In this document: in pieces, positions 1 to 8,339 of the stretch
Position numbering within the stretch: position 1 is the first letter of the stretch
Layout: every line of letters begins with the position of its first letter
Origin: Desulfobulbaceae bacterium UBA2775
GTDB lineage: Bacteria; Desulfobacterota; Desulfobulbia; Desulfobulbales; Desulfocapsaceae
DNA length: 14,953 bases
Direction of reading: 5' to 3'
Assembly (NCBI GenBank): GCA_002352445.1
Contig: DEIL01000085.1
Coordinates: forward strand, 1 to 14,953
The notes under the pieces: generated by a model
What the model saw: the letters and a program-made list of their open reading frames with translations, nothing else
Database searches by the model: none
Told to the model about the DNA's origin: nothing
Translations under genes and position numbers: made by a program

Positions 1-2
1 TA

Positions 3-494
3 GTTCACGAAAACCGTAAAAACCAGGGAATAAGACAAGGAAAGGTACTCCGTCTCGCCCCGGATCTTGAGGGACAGGGAAGAATGGCCGTGCTCTATGT
101 GTCAATCCACGACCCACTCTGCATGCTTGCGGAAAATACAGGTAAACCCAAACTCCTCATCGGATCATATGTCAAAGCGGAAATTGAAGGGATTCAGCTT
201 GAATCGGCGGTTGCCGTCAAAAGAACCCATATTCATGATTCAGATACTCTCTGGATTTTTTCTGAAAACAACACTCTAACAACTCGCAAAGTTGACATTA
301 CCTTTAAAAACAGGGACTACGTTTTTATCACCTCCGGCATCCTTGAAGGTGAAAGATTTATCACCTCTCCGCTCTCTGCGCCTGTGAAAGGAACAGCCGT
401 AAAATTACGACAGTCTCCGGAGAGTAGAGATCATTCAGATACCCTTGAGGGTCCCTACAGAAAAAAAGGCAGCCGTATGGAGACAAAACAGTGA
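3..494 (+). CDS. RND efflux periplasmic adaptor (HlyD/MFP family), C-terminal part only
   Basis: The reading frame is open from base 3, so the gene begins left of the window and only about 163 C-terminal residues are seen. The product is read as the membrane-fusion/adaptor subunit that bridges an inner-membrane RND pump to an outer-membrane channel in the periplasm. Visible traits are a beta-rich segment with the GSYVKAEIEG stretch, typical of the adaptor beta-barrel (P-x-G/S-x-x-V-x-A pattern). A membrane-proximal-like segment follows, with a V-x-x-GL/IxxGE-x-x-I-T element (residues ITSGILEGERFIT). A variable hydrophilic tail ends the protein. The TGA stop overlaps the GTG start of the RND pump gene by four bases (491-494), so translation is probably coupled. 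The family call rests mainly on this short beta-barrel signature plus its pump neighbour. Confidence 0.8.
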   Translation, partial: VHENRKNQGIRQGKVLRLAPDLEGQGRMAVLYVSIHDPLCMLAENTGKPKLLIGSYVKAEIEGIQLESAVAVKRTHIHDSDTLWIFSENNTLTTRKVDITFKNRDYVFITSGILEGERFITSPLSAPVKGTAVKLRQSPESRDHSDTLEGPYRKKGSRMETKQ

Positions 495-3400
495 CCGAAC
501 CCTCCGCCCGGGAAAAAGGACTAATAGCATGGATGGTGTACAACAGGGTCACTCCAAACCTGTTGATGATAATGCTGTTGCTTGGAGGATTTCTGATGTC
601 TTCAAAGATCAAACAGGAAGTCTTCCCGGCATTTGAACTTGATATCATAAATATTACAGTACCCTATCCCGGCGCCGGCCCTGAGGAAGTTGAACAGGGG
701 ATCATTCTTGCCATCGAAGAAGCGATCCAGGGCATCGAAGGTATAAAAGAAATGACGGCCACAGCCCGGGAAGGGAGTGCACGCGTCAGATCCGAACTGC
801 TCAAAGATGTCAAACCGCAAAAGGTACTTCAAGATATTCAGCAGGAAATAGACAGTATCAGTACATTCCCTGTAGATGCTGAAAATCCTGTCATATCTCT
901 GGTGACTCGAAAAAGGCAGGTAATCCGCCTCAATATTTTTGGCAATGTTCCCGAACGCGCTCTTTTGCAAACGGCCAGACAGGTGCGGGACAAACTGCTT
1001 CAGAATAAAGATATTACCCAGATCGAACTGCGTGGTTCCAGAGATCATGAAATTACAGTTGCCGTACCGATTGAAAAACTGCGTATGCATAATCTTACTC
1101 TTGCCGAAGTAGCCGAAATCATCAAAATAAGATCGATTGAGATTCCTGGAGGCAAGGTTGAGACAGATGGTGGAGAAATTTTACTTCGAGTCCGGGACAG
1201 ACGTGTCTGGGCGGATGAATTTGGTCGTATCCCCATAGTCACTACCTCCAGTGGAGCAGTTCTCTATCTTGAAGATATTGCGGATGTCCGTGAAGGATTT
1301 GAAGATTCGACCCGTTTTGCAACCTATAACAGGATGAAAAGTATACAGCTTCGTATTGCCAGAATCGGCGACCAGACACCGATTTCCGTCTCTGAAGCAG
1401 CCCACGCAGCCATGGAAGAAATCCAGACCGACCTGCCTCCTGCTATTGGCTGGGCCTTCTCCAGTGATCGCTCCAAAATTTACAAACAACGACTGGAGCT
1501 TTTACTGAAGAACGGGCTTCTCGGCCTGGTACTGGTCCTTATCCTGCTTGGTTTTTTTCTCGAATTAAAACTGGCCTTCTGGGTGACCATGGGAATTCCC
1601 ATCTCCTTTCTGGGCAGCCTCCTCTTTTTGCCGTTTATTGATGTTTCCATAAATATGATCTCCATGTTCGCTTTTATTATTGCCCTTGGTATCGTTGTGG
1701 ACGATGCCATAATCGCCGGAGAGAATATCTACGAATACCAGCAACGGGGTATGTCCTTTATCGATGCAGCCATCCAGGGTAGTCGGGATGTAGCCGTCCC
1801 TATAACTTTCAGTATCCTTACCAATATAGCGGCCTTTCTTCCCCTCGCTTTTGTTCCCGGCATCATGGGCAAAGTCTGGCGCGTCATCCCCCTGGTAGTC
1901 ATCACCGTATTTCTTCTCTCATTAGTTGAAGCACTTCTGATTCTCCCTTCCCATCTGGCCCATAGCAAACCGAACAAACGTAATCCGGTTAGTCGTCTAT
2001 TACACAGATGGCAGCAGAGTTTTGGGCACCTTACTTTAAAATTCATTAATCAGGGTTACGGTCCTGTGCTTAATCGGATTCTACGCTATAAATTTTTTAC
2101 CGTCTCTCTCCTTGCAGCACTATTTTTAATAACAATCGGCTATGTCAAAAGTGGCCGTATCAGTTTGATTCTAATGCCCCGGGTAGAATCAGACAGGGCA
2201 GTTGTCACCGCAACCCTCCCTTATGGCAGTCCCATTTCAGAAATCAATCGCGTTCACGATCAACTTTTGGACGGTATTGAAAAGGTGGCTAAGGGTCATG
2301 GAGACAAACAACTGCTGGAAGGAATATCCTCTCTTGTCGAAGAAAACAGTATTGAGATTAATGCATATCTTACTTCCCCCGATATACGCCCTTTGAGCAC
2401 CCGGGCAGTCACCAAACTGTGGCGGAAAGAAGTTGGCTCCATTGCCGACATCAAATCGGTCCGCTATGAATCCGACAGAGGAGGCCCTGGAAGTGGTGCA
2501 GCAATCTCTGTTGAACTCAGCCATCGCGATATAGATGTGCTGGACAGAGCCAGCACAGTTCTTGCTGAACAACTTCTGCGATTCCCTGCCATCAAGGACG
2601 TTGATGAAGGCTATGCTCAGGGCAAGATCCAGTTTGACTTCAAAGTAAATGAGCTTGGGGCAAGCCTCGGCCTCAACACCACAGAAGTCGGCAGACAGGT
2701 ACGCAATAGTTTCCAGGGTGTCATTGCTTTACGTCAGCAGCGTGGCAGCGATGAAGTGACGGTCAGGGTCAGATTGCCCCAAATCCAGAGGATGAGTGAA
2801 TATGATATAGAATCTTTACTGATCAGCACCCCCGCATCAACTTTTGTCCCCTTAAGTGAAATTGCCACAGTCAGACAGGGACGTGCATACACCAGCATCA
2901 GCAGGCGCGATGGTCGCCGGACAGTAATGGTTTCTGCCAACGTTGACCCCATAGGTCAATCATCCAGAATACTTGCAGCTCTGAATAGTACTATTCTCCC
3001 CGATCTGACAAAAACTTTTCCGGGGTTAAACTATGGCTATAGGGGGCGGCAGGCCGACCGGAAGGACAGCCTTAAACAGCTGGGACAGGGTTTTATCTTC
3101 ACCCTGGGATCTATCTATTTTCTGCTTGCCATACCCTTTCGCAGCTATATACAGCCGGTTGTAGTCATGATGGCTATCCCCTTCGGTATGATAGGCGCTG
3201 TACTTGGACACCTTTTAATGGGCTATAACCTCAGCCTCATGAGTATGATGGGTGTAGTCGCCCTGTCGGGTATTGTCATTAATGATTCCCTGGTCCTGAT
3301 CGATTATGCAAACAAGCAGAGAATAAAGGGCGCACTACCTTTCGATGCAATCAGACTCGCCGCCCTGCGCCGCTTTCGTCCTGTTCTCCTTACAACCCTT

Positions 3401-3580
3401 ACCACCTTTGGCGGCCTTGCTCCAATGATGCTGGAAACCTCACGGCAGGCAAGATTTCTCATCCCCATGGCAATTTCACTTGGTTTTGGCATCGTCTTTG
3501 CGACAATCATCACCCTCGCCCTGGTGCCTTCGCTCTACCTGATCGTTGAAGAGACAAAAGAGATGTTGAGAATTTCTTGA
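491..3580 (+). CDS. RND-family efflux pump inner-membrane subunit (AcrB-like)
   Basis: This is a proton-driven multidrug or solute exporter of the resistance-nodulation-division family, 1029 residues, the usual size. The first membrane helix lies at about residues 18-36, followed by a large periplasmic porter loop with the EVFPAFELDIINITVPYPGA entry typical of AcrB relatives. The six-helix core then starts at about residue 340. The TM4 proton-relay pair is present as D404-D405 in GIVVDDAIIAGENIYE. The second half repeats the layout, with TM10 carrying GIVINDSLVLIDYAN (N931-D932), where AcrB has its relay lysine. The GTG start is supported by GGAG about eight bases upstream and by the overlap with the adaptor stop. 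Substrate cannot be told from sequence. It is the second gene of a probable efflux operon; the outer-membrane channel gene is not in the window. Confidence 0.95.
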   Translation: MTEPSAREKGLIAWMVYNRVTPNLLMIMLLLGGFLMSSKIKQEVFPAFELDIINITVPYPGAGPEEVEQGIILAIEEAIQGIEGIKEMTATAREGSARVRSELLKDVKPQKVLQDIQQEIDSISTFPVDAENPVISLVTRKRQVIRLNIFGNVPERALLQTARQVRDKLLQNKDITQIELRGSRDHEITVAVPIEKLRMHNLTLAEVAEIIKIRSIEIPGGKVETDGGEILLRVRDRRVWADEFGRIPIVTTSSGAVLYLEDIADVREGFEDSTRFATYNRMKSIQLRIARIGDQTPISVSEAAHAAMEEIQTDLPPAIGWAFSSDRSKIYKQRLELLLKNGLLGLVLVLILLGFFLELKLAFWVTMGIPISFLGSLLFLPFIDVSINMISMFAFIIALGIVVDDAIIAGENIYEYQQRGMSFIDAAIQGSRDVAVPITFSILTNIAAFLPLAFVPGIMGKVWRVIPLVVITVFLLSLVEALLILPSHLAHSKPNKRNPVSRLLHRWQQSFGHLTLKFINQGYGPVLNRILRYKFFTVSLLAALFLITIGYVKSGRISLILMPRVESDRAVVTATLPYGSPISEINRVHDQLLDGIEKVAKGHGDKQLLEGISSLVEENSIEINAYLTSPDIRPLSTRAVTKLWRKEVGSIADIKSVRYESDRGGPGSGAAISVELSHRDIDVLDRASTVLAEQLLRFPAIKDVDEGYAQGKIQFDFKVNELGASLGLNTTEVGRQVRNSFQGVIALRQQRGSDEVTVRVRLPQIQRMSEYDIESLLISTPASTFVPLSEIATVRQGRAYTSISRRDGRRTVMVSANVDPIGQSSRILAALNSTILPDLTKTFPGLNYGYRGRQADRKDSLKQLGQGFIFTLGSIYFLLAIPFRSYIQPVVVMMAIPFGMIGAVLGHLLMGYNLSLMSMMGVVALSGIVINDSLVLIDYANKQRIKGALPFDAIRLAALRRFRPVLLTTLTTFGGLAPMMLETSRQARFLIPMAISLGFGIVFATIITLALVPSLYLIVEETKEMLRIS

Positions 3581-3638
3581 TTATTTTGTGACCACAGCAA
3601 TCCTGGTTGCAACGCATTTAGAAAACGACAAATTTACA

Positions 3639-5123
3639 ATGGAACCACTCACCCTGCTAGCCCTGGCCACAGCCGCCGGTTTTGTATTCAGCAAAATGAC
3701 CGGACAGGTAGATAAAAAAAAGGATCCGACACCAAGGGAGTTTACATACAGCAACGATATTGTAGCCCACACGACTCCCGACAACAAATCAGAGTTCGAC
3801 ATCTCGTCTATTGATGTTCTACCTGAATTCAGGCTTATAAAGGCGCTGGTGGAGCATCAGTTCCCTCTCATTTTTGTCACCGGCGGGGCAGGCACGGGGA
3901 AAAGTACCTTTGTCAGATGGGCGATGAATGAATTCAAAGGATCGGTACTCCTGGGGGCCCCGACAGCTCTATCAGCAATAAATATAGGCGGCAAAACTCT
4001 GCACTCTCTCTGCCAGCTTCCTCCCGGCTGGATCGTTAAAAAAGATATCCAGTCGGCCCCGAAGCGCGAAGACATCCAGGAGGCCAGGTTGCTGATCATA
4101 GATGAGATCTCAATGGTCACCGCCAACCTTCTGGACGGTGTAAGCGGCTTTCTCCGTTTAAACAGAGGGATCAACAAACCCTTTGGCGGTATTCCTGTAA
4201 TCATGGTGGGCGATATGTTTCAATTACCACCGGTTGTAAAGTATTCCTCCCGCACACTTTTTGAACGGGTCTATGGCTCTGCAAAATTCTACAATGCGAA
4301 ATGCCTTAAAGAAACAACCTATTACGCTATAGAATTCACAAAAACCTACCGCCAGTCAGATCAGCATTTTGTCAACCTGTTGAGCAGACTGAGAGAAGGT
4401 GTCGAGCTATCTCAGTCACTGGCAGAACTGAACTCTGAGTGCGCAATAACCCGAACACCTGGGAACGATGCTGTATGGCTCTCTCCAAGAAACAAAGAGG
4501 TGGATGCCCGAAATATTCGACAACTGGCTAAAATAAACTCTCAAGCCAGAACATACAGAGCCGAATCCACAGGCAGGTTTAAAAGCAGGCAGTTCCCATC
4601 TCCCATGGAATTGACACTTAAAATCGGCGCCCAGGTGATGTTCACCAGAAATGACTCCTCAAAACGATGGATCAGTGGAACCGTTGGTACTGTTCAAAGA
4701 ATGCTTGACAGGAAAATATTTGTCAGCCTTGCAGGTTCAAATACAATTGTAGACGTGGGGAAAGCAAAATGGATCGAATACCATTACGGGTGGAACCCGC
4801 GCAATAGCAAAATTGAACGTTCTGAGATTGGCTCCTACACCCAGTTCCCTCTGGTTCCGGCATGGGCCATTACCATCCATAAGAGCCAGGGTAAAACCAT
4901 AGAGCGGGTACACCTTGATCTTGGTGAAGGTGCATTTGAAACCGGACAAACCTATGTTGCACTCAGCCGGTGCAGATCCCTGAAAGGACTGTCTATGGCA
5001 AGATATCTTACACCTTCTGATATTCTTGTAGATTTTGAGTCCAAACAGTTCTACGATCATCTGCGCAACGTTATCAGAAAGCTTCCTGCTAAGAAGATGA
5101 TGGCACAGCTCAAGTTACAGTAA
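3639..5123 (+). CDS. PIF1-like SF1B DNA helicase with hydrophobic N-terminus
   Basis: This is an ATP-dependent helicase of superfamily 1B, in the PIF1/RecD-like group that unwinds DNA 5' to 3'. With the ATG at 3639 it has 494 residues. Motifs in order are Walker A GGAGTGKST (82-90), Walker B LLIIDEISM (about 151-159), motif III GDMFQLPPV (191-199), TYRQSD (about 236-241), AITIHKSQGKT (410-420) and QTYVALSRCRS (437-447). The last two are the classic PIF1 motifs V and VI. The start is uncertain: a GTG at 3588 adds 17 residues and lies eight bases after the RND stop. Neither start has a good ribosome site. ATG was preferred because it opens directly into the hydrophobic run LTLLALATAAGFVF, which looks like a membrane anchor or a greasy N-terminal helix. 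It sits between an efflux pump and a transporter gene with no obvious functional link. Confidence 0.85.
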   Translation: MEPLTLLALATAAGFVFSKMTGQVDKKKDPTPREFTYSNDIVAHTTPDNKSEFDISSIDVLPEFRLIKALVEHQFPLIFVTGGAGTGKSTFVRWAMNEFKGSVLLGAPTALSAINIGGKTLHSLCQLPPGWIVKKDIQSAPKREDIQEARLLIIDEISMVTANLLDGVSGFLRLNRGINKPFGGIPVIMVGDMFQLPPVVKYSSRTLFERVYGSAKFYNAKCLKETTYYAIEFTKTYRQSDQHFVNLLSRLREGVELSQSLAELNSECAITRTPGNDAVWLSPRNKEVDARNIRQLAKINSQARTYRAESTGRFKSRQFPSPMELTLKIGAQVMFTRNDSSKRWISGTVGTVQRMLDRKIFVSLAGSNTIVDVGKAKWIEYHYGWNPRNSKIERSEIGSYTQFPLVPAWAITIHKSQGKTIERVHLDLGEGAFETGQTYVALSRCRSLKGLSMARYLTPSDILVDFESKQFYDHLRNVIRKLPAKKMMAQLKLQ

Positions 5124-5129
5124 AACAGA

Positions 5130-6026
5130 ATGGCCTCACTTTCTCCTCAGACTTCACTCATCTCCCGCCAGGCCGCAGGCTGGTTTGCCGTTTTTTGTTC
5201 CACCTTCTGTTTCTACCTGGCCACAGTGATTATTCGCTGGGCAGAACCAAGAGTAGATATTGCAACATCATACTTTGTCTTTGGCCGGTTCTTATTAGGT
5301 TTTCTGGTGGTATGTACAACGATGCTTATCAGAAGACAGCGCTTTAAAGCTAGAAAATACCACTACCTTATTGGTCGAACAGTAGCTAACACTGTCGCTG
5401 TATTCTGCTTCTATAAGGCTATCGAGACAGGGTCGGTGGCCGAGGCAAATATCCTGAATATGACCTACCCTCTCTTTGTAGCACTTTTTTCCTGGTTCTT
5501 CCTGCGTGAGCAGCGTGATGCACTGGCTGTAATTATTGTCGCGACAGCCTTTGCCGGTATCTGGCTCATCCTCTCCCCTGGGGACATTGCAGTAGCAGCA
5601 AACAATATCTGGGGTCTCAATTCCGGGATCACTGCGGCGGCGGCGATGATATACCTTAACATAAGCAGAAGGCATCACGATTCCCAGACTATCCTCCTCT
5701 TTATGTTCGGCTTCGGCGCACTTGGGATACTGATCCTGTTCCACCATTCGATTTTCCTGCCGAACAGTGAAGAATTATTCTTTCTTTTTAGCTGCTCGGC
5801 AGTTGGGGTACTTGGTCAGTATCTGCTAACCTTTGGTTTTCTCTATGTCACCGCAGTGGAAGGTTCCATCATTTCATCGAGCCGAATCCTGCTGGCAGCT
5901 CTTCTTGGGCCCATACTGGTGGCCGATCCACCTCTCTCCCTCAGTGGGTGGTGTGGTGCTCTGCTGATCTTTTTTGCAAACACCAGCCTTGCCCTGAGAA
6001 AATCAAAGGTGGCACTTAAAAAATAA
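5130..6026 (+). CDS. EamA/DMT-superfamily transporter
   Basis: The protein is a 298-residue polytopic membrane protein of the drug/metabolite transporter superfamily. It shows the two-fold EamA layout: about ten hydrophobic helices, the first at residues 17-35. A short arginine-rich turn (RRQRFKARK) after helix 2 and a positively charged C-terminus (LRKSKVALKK) fit a cytoplasmic placement. The AETGSVAEANILNMTYPLF-type region (residues about 93-113: an ET/S-G-x-x-x-x-A motif before helix 4) is characteristic of EamA proteins. Members export or import amino acids, nucleosides or other metabolites; the substrate cannot be predicted here. The ATG lies only six bases after the helicase stop and has no clear Shine-Dalgarno sequence, suggesting translation coupled to the upstream gene. 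It is the last plus-strand gene before the convergent junction. Confidence 0.9.
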   Translation: MASLSPQTSLISRQAAGWFAVFCSTFCFYLATVIIRWAEPRVDIATSYFVFGRFLLGFLVVCTTMLIRRQRFKARKYHYLIGRTVANTVAVFCFYKAIETGSVAEANILNMTYPLFVALFSWFFLREQRDALAVIIVATAFAGIWLILSPGDIAVAANNIWGLNSGITAAAAMIYLNISRRHHDSQTILLFMFGFGALGILILFHHSIFLPNSEELFFLFSCSAVGVLGQYLLTFGFLYVTAVEGSIISSSRILLAALLGPILVADPPLSLSGWCGALLIFFANTSLALRKSKVALKK

Positions 6027-6043
6027 ATTGTGTAAAAGGCACA

Positions 6044-6062
6044 TGAAATTTCTCTAATTTCA
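6044..6062. terminator. Small hairpin in the convergent intergenic region, possible bidirectional terminator
   Basis: A perfect 7-bp inverted repeat, TGAAATT and AATTTCA with a 5-base loop, begins 18 bases after the last plus-strand stop. It lies between two convergent gene sets. The stem is AT-rich and no strong T-run follows on either strand, so termination is only a guess from position. The rest of 6027-6198 shows no other convincing structure or gene. Confidence 0.25.
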
Positions 6063-6198
6063 CTGTTTGACGGTACGTCGAAATAATAGAAATTCCATGG
6101 CAACGAAGAAAGTTAAGATTTTTACGATTCCGTGAAGCTATAAAATTCTTCAACGGGTGTGTAAGGTAAACAAAAAATACCGTCTGATCACTCAAGTC

Positions 6199-6969
6199 CT
6201 ACTCATGCAGCTTTTCACTAGTGTTCTTTCTCTCCATTCTCCTGATCATCTTGATCCAGGCGGGAGCCCCGCCTTCCATTGCAACTAGATTTGCATAACC
6301 TTTATAGACCAGGAATCTGCCGCAAATATCAACCTGCTTGCCAGCAATATCGATTAAGACAATTGTTTTACCCTTAGGCAGTACATTAAACTCTTCTTCA
6401 AAGTAGTCGAGGGATATGTTGATAACAACGCCAGGCCTGATTGGCCCTATTTGTTTTGATTCTTCACCTCGAATATCGAGCAATACCAATTTATCCAGTT
6501 GTTCATACACTTCTTGTGGATACATTCTTGGAATCTGAACATGTGGATAATCTACAGCTCGGGTAACTGGAAATCTATGTCTTATCCAATCAGGTAGTCC
6601 TGCATCATAAATTTTAACGTTTGTATAACCAAGATCGATAGCTTTTTTGGCAGCTTCTGTGCTTTTAACACAAATAACACCTTTGCAGAAAAAAACGAGT
6701 AACTGATCTTTGTCCTTTGGCATCAATGGATTGTCTGCAGTAACCTTGCTGACAGGAATATTAATCGATCCTTTGATGGTCAAGTTTTTAAATTCAATAG
6801 AACTTAATGCGTTGGCCAGTACCATAGGCTCGCCATGGTCAAGTTTATATTTCAGCGCTTTTGTTTCAATCCTTGGAATACCATTTTCGGCTCCGAGCAA
6901 GCTATATGGCAAACTGAGACAGCTGATAAGAAAGACAAGCCAGGCTGTTACAAATTTAGTTTTTTTCAT
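6199..6969 (-). CDS. Exported tandem rhodanese-domain protein, second domain lacking the catalytic cysteine
   Basis: The 256-residue protein starts with a signal peptide (charged KKTK, hydrophobic stretch to about residue 25, likely cut near LLGA). Two rhodanese-like domains follow. Domain 1 (about 32-135) has the active-site loop LVFFCKGVICVKS, with the presumed sulfur-carrying Cys95, and ends in the usual YDAGLPDWI. Domain 2 (about 150-242) has the matching LVLLDIRGEE and AMEGGAPAWI boundaries, but its loop reads IVLIDIAGKQ, with Asp207 where the cysteine should be. Active rhodaneses carry sulfane sulfur; a periplasmic form could handle polysulfide or thiosulfate sulfur. The start is supported by AAGGGA upstream of the ATG. 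Its 5' end overlaps the upstream small membrane gene by 14 bases, so the two are likely one unit downstream of the cytochrome genes. Confidence 0.88.
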   Translation of the reverse strand: MKKTKFVTAWLVFLISCLSLPYSLLGAENGIPRIETKALKYKLDHGEPMVLANALSSIEFKNLTIKGSINIPVSKVTADNPLMPKDKDQLLVFFCKGVICVKSTEAAKKAIDLGYTNVKIYDAGLPDWIRHRFPVTRAVDYPHVQIPRMYPQEVYEQLDKLVLLDIRGEESKQIGPIRPGVVINISLDYFEEEFNVLPKGKTIVLIDIAGKQVDICGRFLVYKGYANLVAMEGGAPAWIKMIRRMERKNTSEKLHE

Positions 6970-7276
6970 TTTTTTCCCTTTTCAAAGTACTTCTTATCGA
7001 ATCCCTTCCTTCGCGAAAACCTTTTTGATACACTTTCAGGAGAAATGGATTTGTAATTTCATTTTCTAGACCCTCAGTCATCATTTCAGTCTCTTTTGAA
7101 CCAGCGTCAAAACCGAGTTCATAAAAACTGGTTAACTCTCTCTCATTAACTGTTGCACCATAATAAACAGCACTCACACAATTTCGCAGTAAGAAAAAAC
7201 TCAGAAGAGCTATCAGTATTACAGTTGCATATGTGCCCAGTCGTGTATGTAAAGGTAGTTTGTCAGTGATAGCCAT
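6956..7276 (-). CDS. Small single-pass membrane protein with two GFxxG motifs, function unknown
   Basis: The 106-residue protein is not recognised as a named family. One hydrophobic helix lies at about residues 16-31 (YATVILIALLSFFLL), followed by a predicted soluble, charged part. That part contains two similar elements, FYELGFDAGSKE (51-62) and VYQKGFREGRDS (82-93), both fitting Y-x-x-GF-x-x-G. The C-terminus is lysine-rich. By the positive-inside rule the orientation is ambiguous, because both ends carry positive charge. It overlaps the rhodanese gene by 14 bases and follows the cytochrome b gene by 132 bases. The ATG has no clear Shine-Dalgarno, so the start is less certain. Length, an intact frame and tight linkage to the rhodanese argue that it is a real gene. 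Confidence 0.7.
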   Translation of the reverse strand: MAITDKLPLHTRLGTYATVILIALLSFFLLRNCVSAVYYGATVNERELTSFYELGFDAGSKETEMMTEGLENEITNPFLLKVYQKGFREGRDSIRSTLKREKNEKN

Positions 7277-7408
7277 ATGGTACTAACCCGAATAAATCGG
7301 AATATTAGAATGCTTGGATAAGTGCCATAGAAATATATTCAGCCATATAATTTTAAACGACCTTTCTCGATTTCTTATTTTTTCTTACAGAAGTTCTGGC
7401 GTAAGGCA

Positions 7409-8251
7409 CTAAAAGACACTCTTTACCATGGCATAAATAATTCCAACAACAAGAGAAACACCAACTATCAGGGCACTGAATCCGAAAGCATATGATAAAA
7501 ACACAAGCCATCTGGGGGGCTTGTTACAAATAATATCTTCCAGACGTCCCTCTTCCACCAGCATTTCATATTCTCGTGGGCGCTCATGCTTCAACTCATC
7601 AAGTGTGATAGCTCCCGTAAAAATCACCTTGTCGAGGGGAAATTTTTCCGGACGTATATGAGTGTTGTAAAAATGGATAGTAAAAATAAAACCGGTAGCC
7701 AGTAGAGCCTCGTCACTGTGAATAATGGTAGCTACATTGAGCCAGATCCCGGGAATTAGAATGGTGACCATCTCAGGGAACCAGAGACAAAATCCGGTAC
7801 CCCCAATTACTGCAACACCCCAGAAAACAGCAAAATAATCAAATTTTTCCCAGTATGTCCAGCGGCCATATCGTGGCATAGGTCCTTTACCGACAAACCA
7901 TTTAAGCGTTTGGACTATTTCTTTACCATCCTGCAGGTTGGGAACCATGCCAACTGTCTTGTCAAGAAGAAAACCTAACAGTGATTTTGAGGTCTTTTTC
8001 CAACTCTGATAGATTAAAACAAAATGTAAGACAAAATAGGCGACAGTGAAAATCGCACCAATCCTGTGCAGGATGCCGAGAACCCAGAAACTTCCAAAAA
8101 AATCAGCAATGGCACCAGCCCAATCTTCACTTGCAAACTTCAAAACCATACCAGTCACTGCCAAGGTCATAAAACTGACAATCACGGTAAAATGCAGTAC
8201 TCTGGCAAAAACACTAAACCTTTGAACGTATACAATTTCCTTTTCACTCAT
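7409..8251 (-). CDS. Membrane cytochrome b (FdnI/Ni-hydrogenase cytochrome b-like), partner of the 19-heme cytochrome
   Basis: This 280-residue protein is read as a di-haem cytochrome b that exchanges electrons between quinone and the periplasm. Hydrophobic helices lie at about 17-37, 53-80, 138-156, 164-195 and 249-277. Histidines at helix positions suited to haem ligation are His20 (ARVLHF), His62 and His76 (LHRIGAIF, YFVLHFVLIY), and His178 and His193 (TIIHSDEALLATGF, FTIHFYNTHIRPEKFPLD). The closing HIRPEKFPLD pattern is typical of cytochrome b proteins beside multihaem cytochromes or formate dehydrogenases. The ATG at 8251 was chosen because GGGA/GGAAG precedes it; an upstream in-frame ATG at 8311 would add 20 charged residues but has a weak ribosome site. 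The gene follows the 19-heme cytochrome by about 88 bases and very probably shares its transcript. Confidence 0.88.
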   Translation of the reverse strand: MSEKEIVYVQRFSVFARVLHFTVIVSFMTLAVTGMVLKFASEDWAGAIADFFGSFWVLGILHRIGAIFTVAYFVLHFVLIYQSWKKTSKSLLGFLLDKTVGMVPNLQDGKEIVQTLKWFVGKGPMPRYGRWTYWEKFDYFAVFWGVAVIGGTGFCLWFPEMVTILIPGIWLNVATIIHSDEALLATGFIFTIHFYNTHIRPEKFPLDKVIFTGAITLDELKHERPREYEMLVEEGRLEDIICNKPPRWLVFLSYAFGFSALIVGVSLVVGIIYAMVKSVF

Positions 8252-8339
8252 TTCAACTTCCCTTTTCCTCTGTCGGCCTGGAGGGACCGTTTTAAAAAGA
8301 CATTCTTTCATTCACTGAAAAGCCTAATCACGATATAAC

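Noticed and set aside
602..1090. Minus-strand open frame of 162 codons
   Set aside because: Antisense to the RND pump gene; composition follows the reverse complement of its codons.
6710..7069. Plus-strand open frame of 119 codons
   Set aside because: Antisense to the rhodanese and small membrane protein genes, which have a signal peptide, ribosome site and domain motifs.
7281..7300. CCGA-ATAAA-TCGG mini-hairpin as a terminator
   Set aside because: A four-base stem without a T-run, upstream of a gene start; too weak to call.
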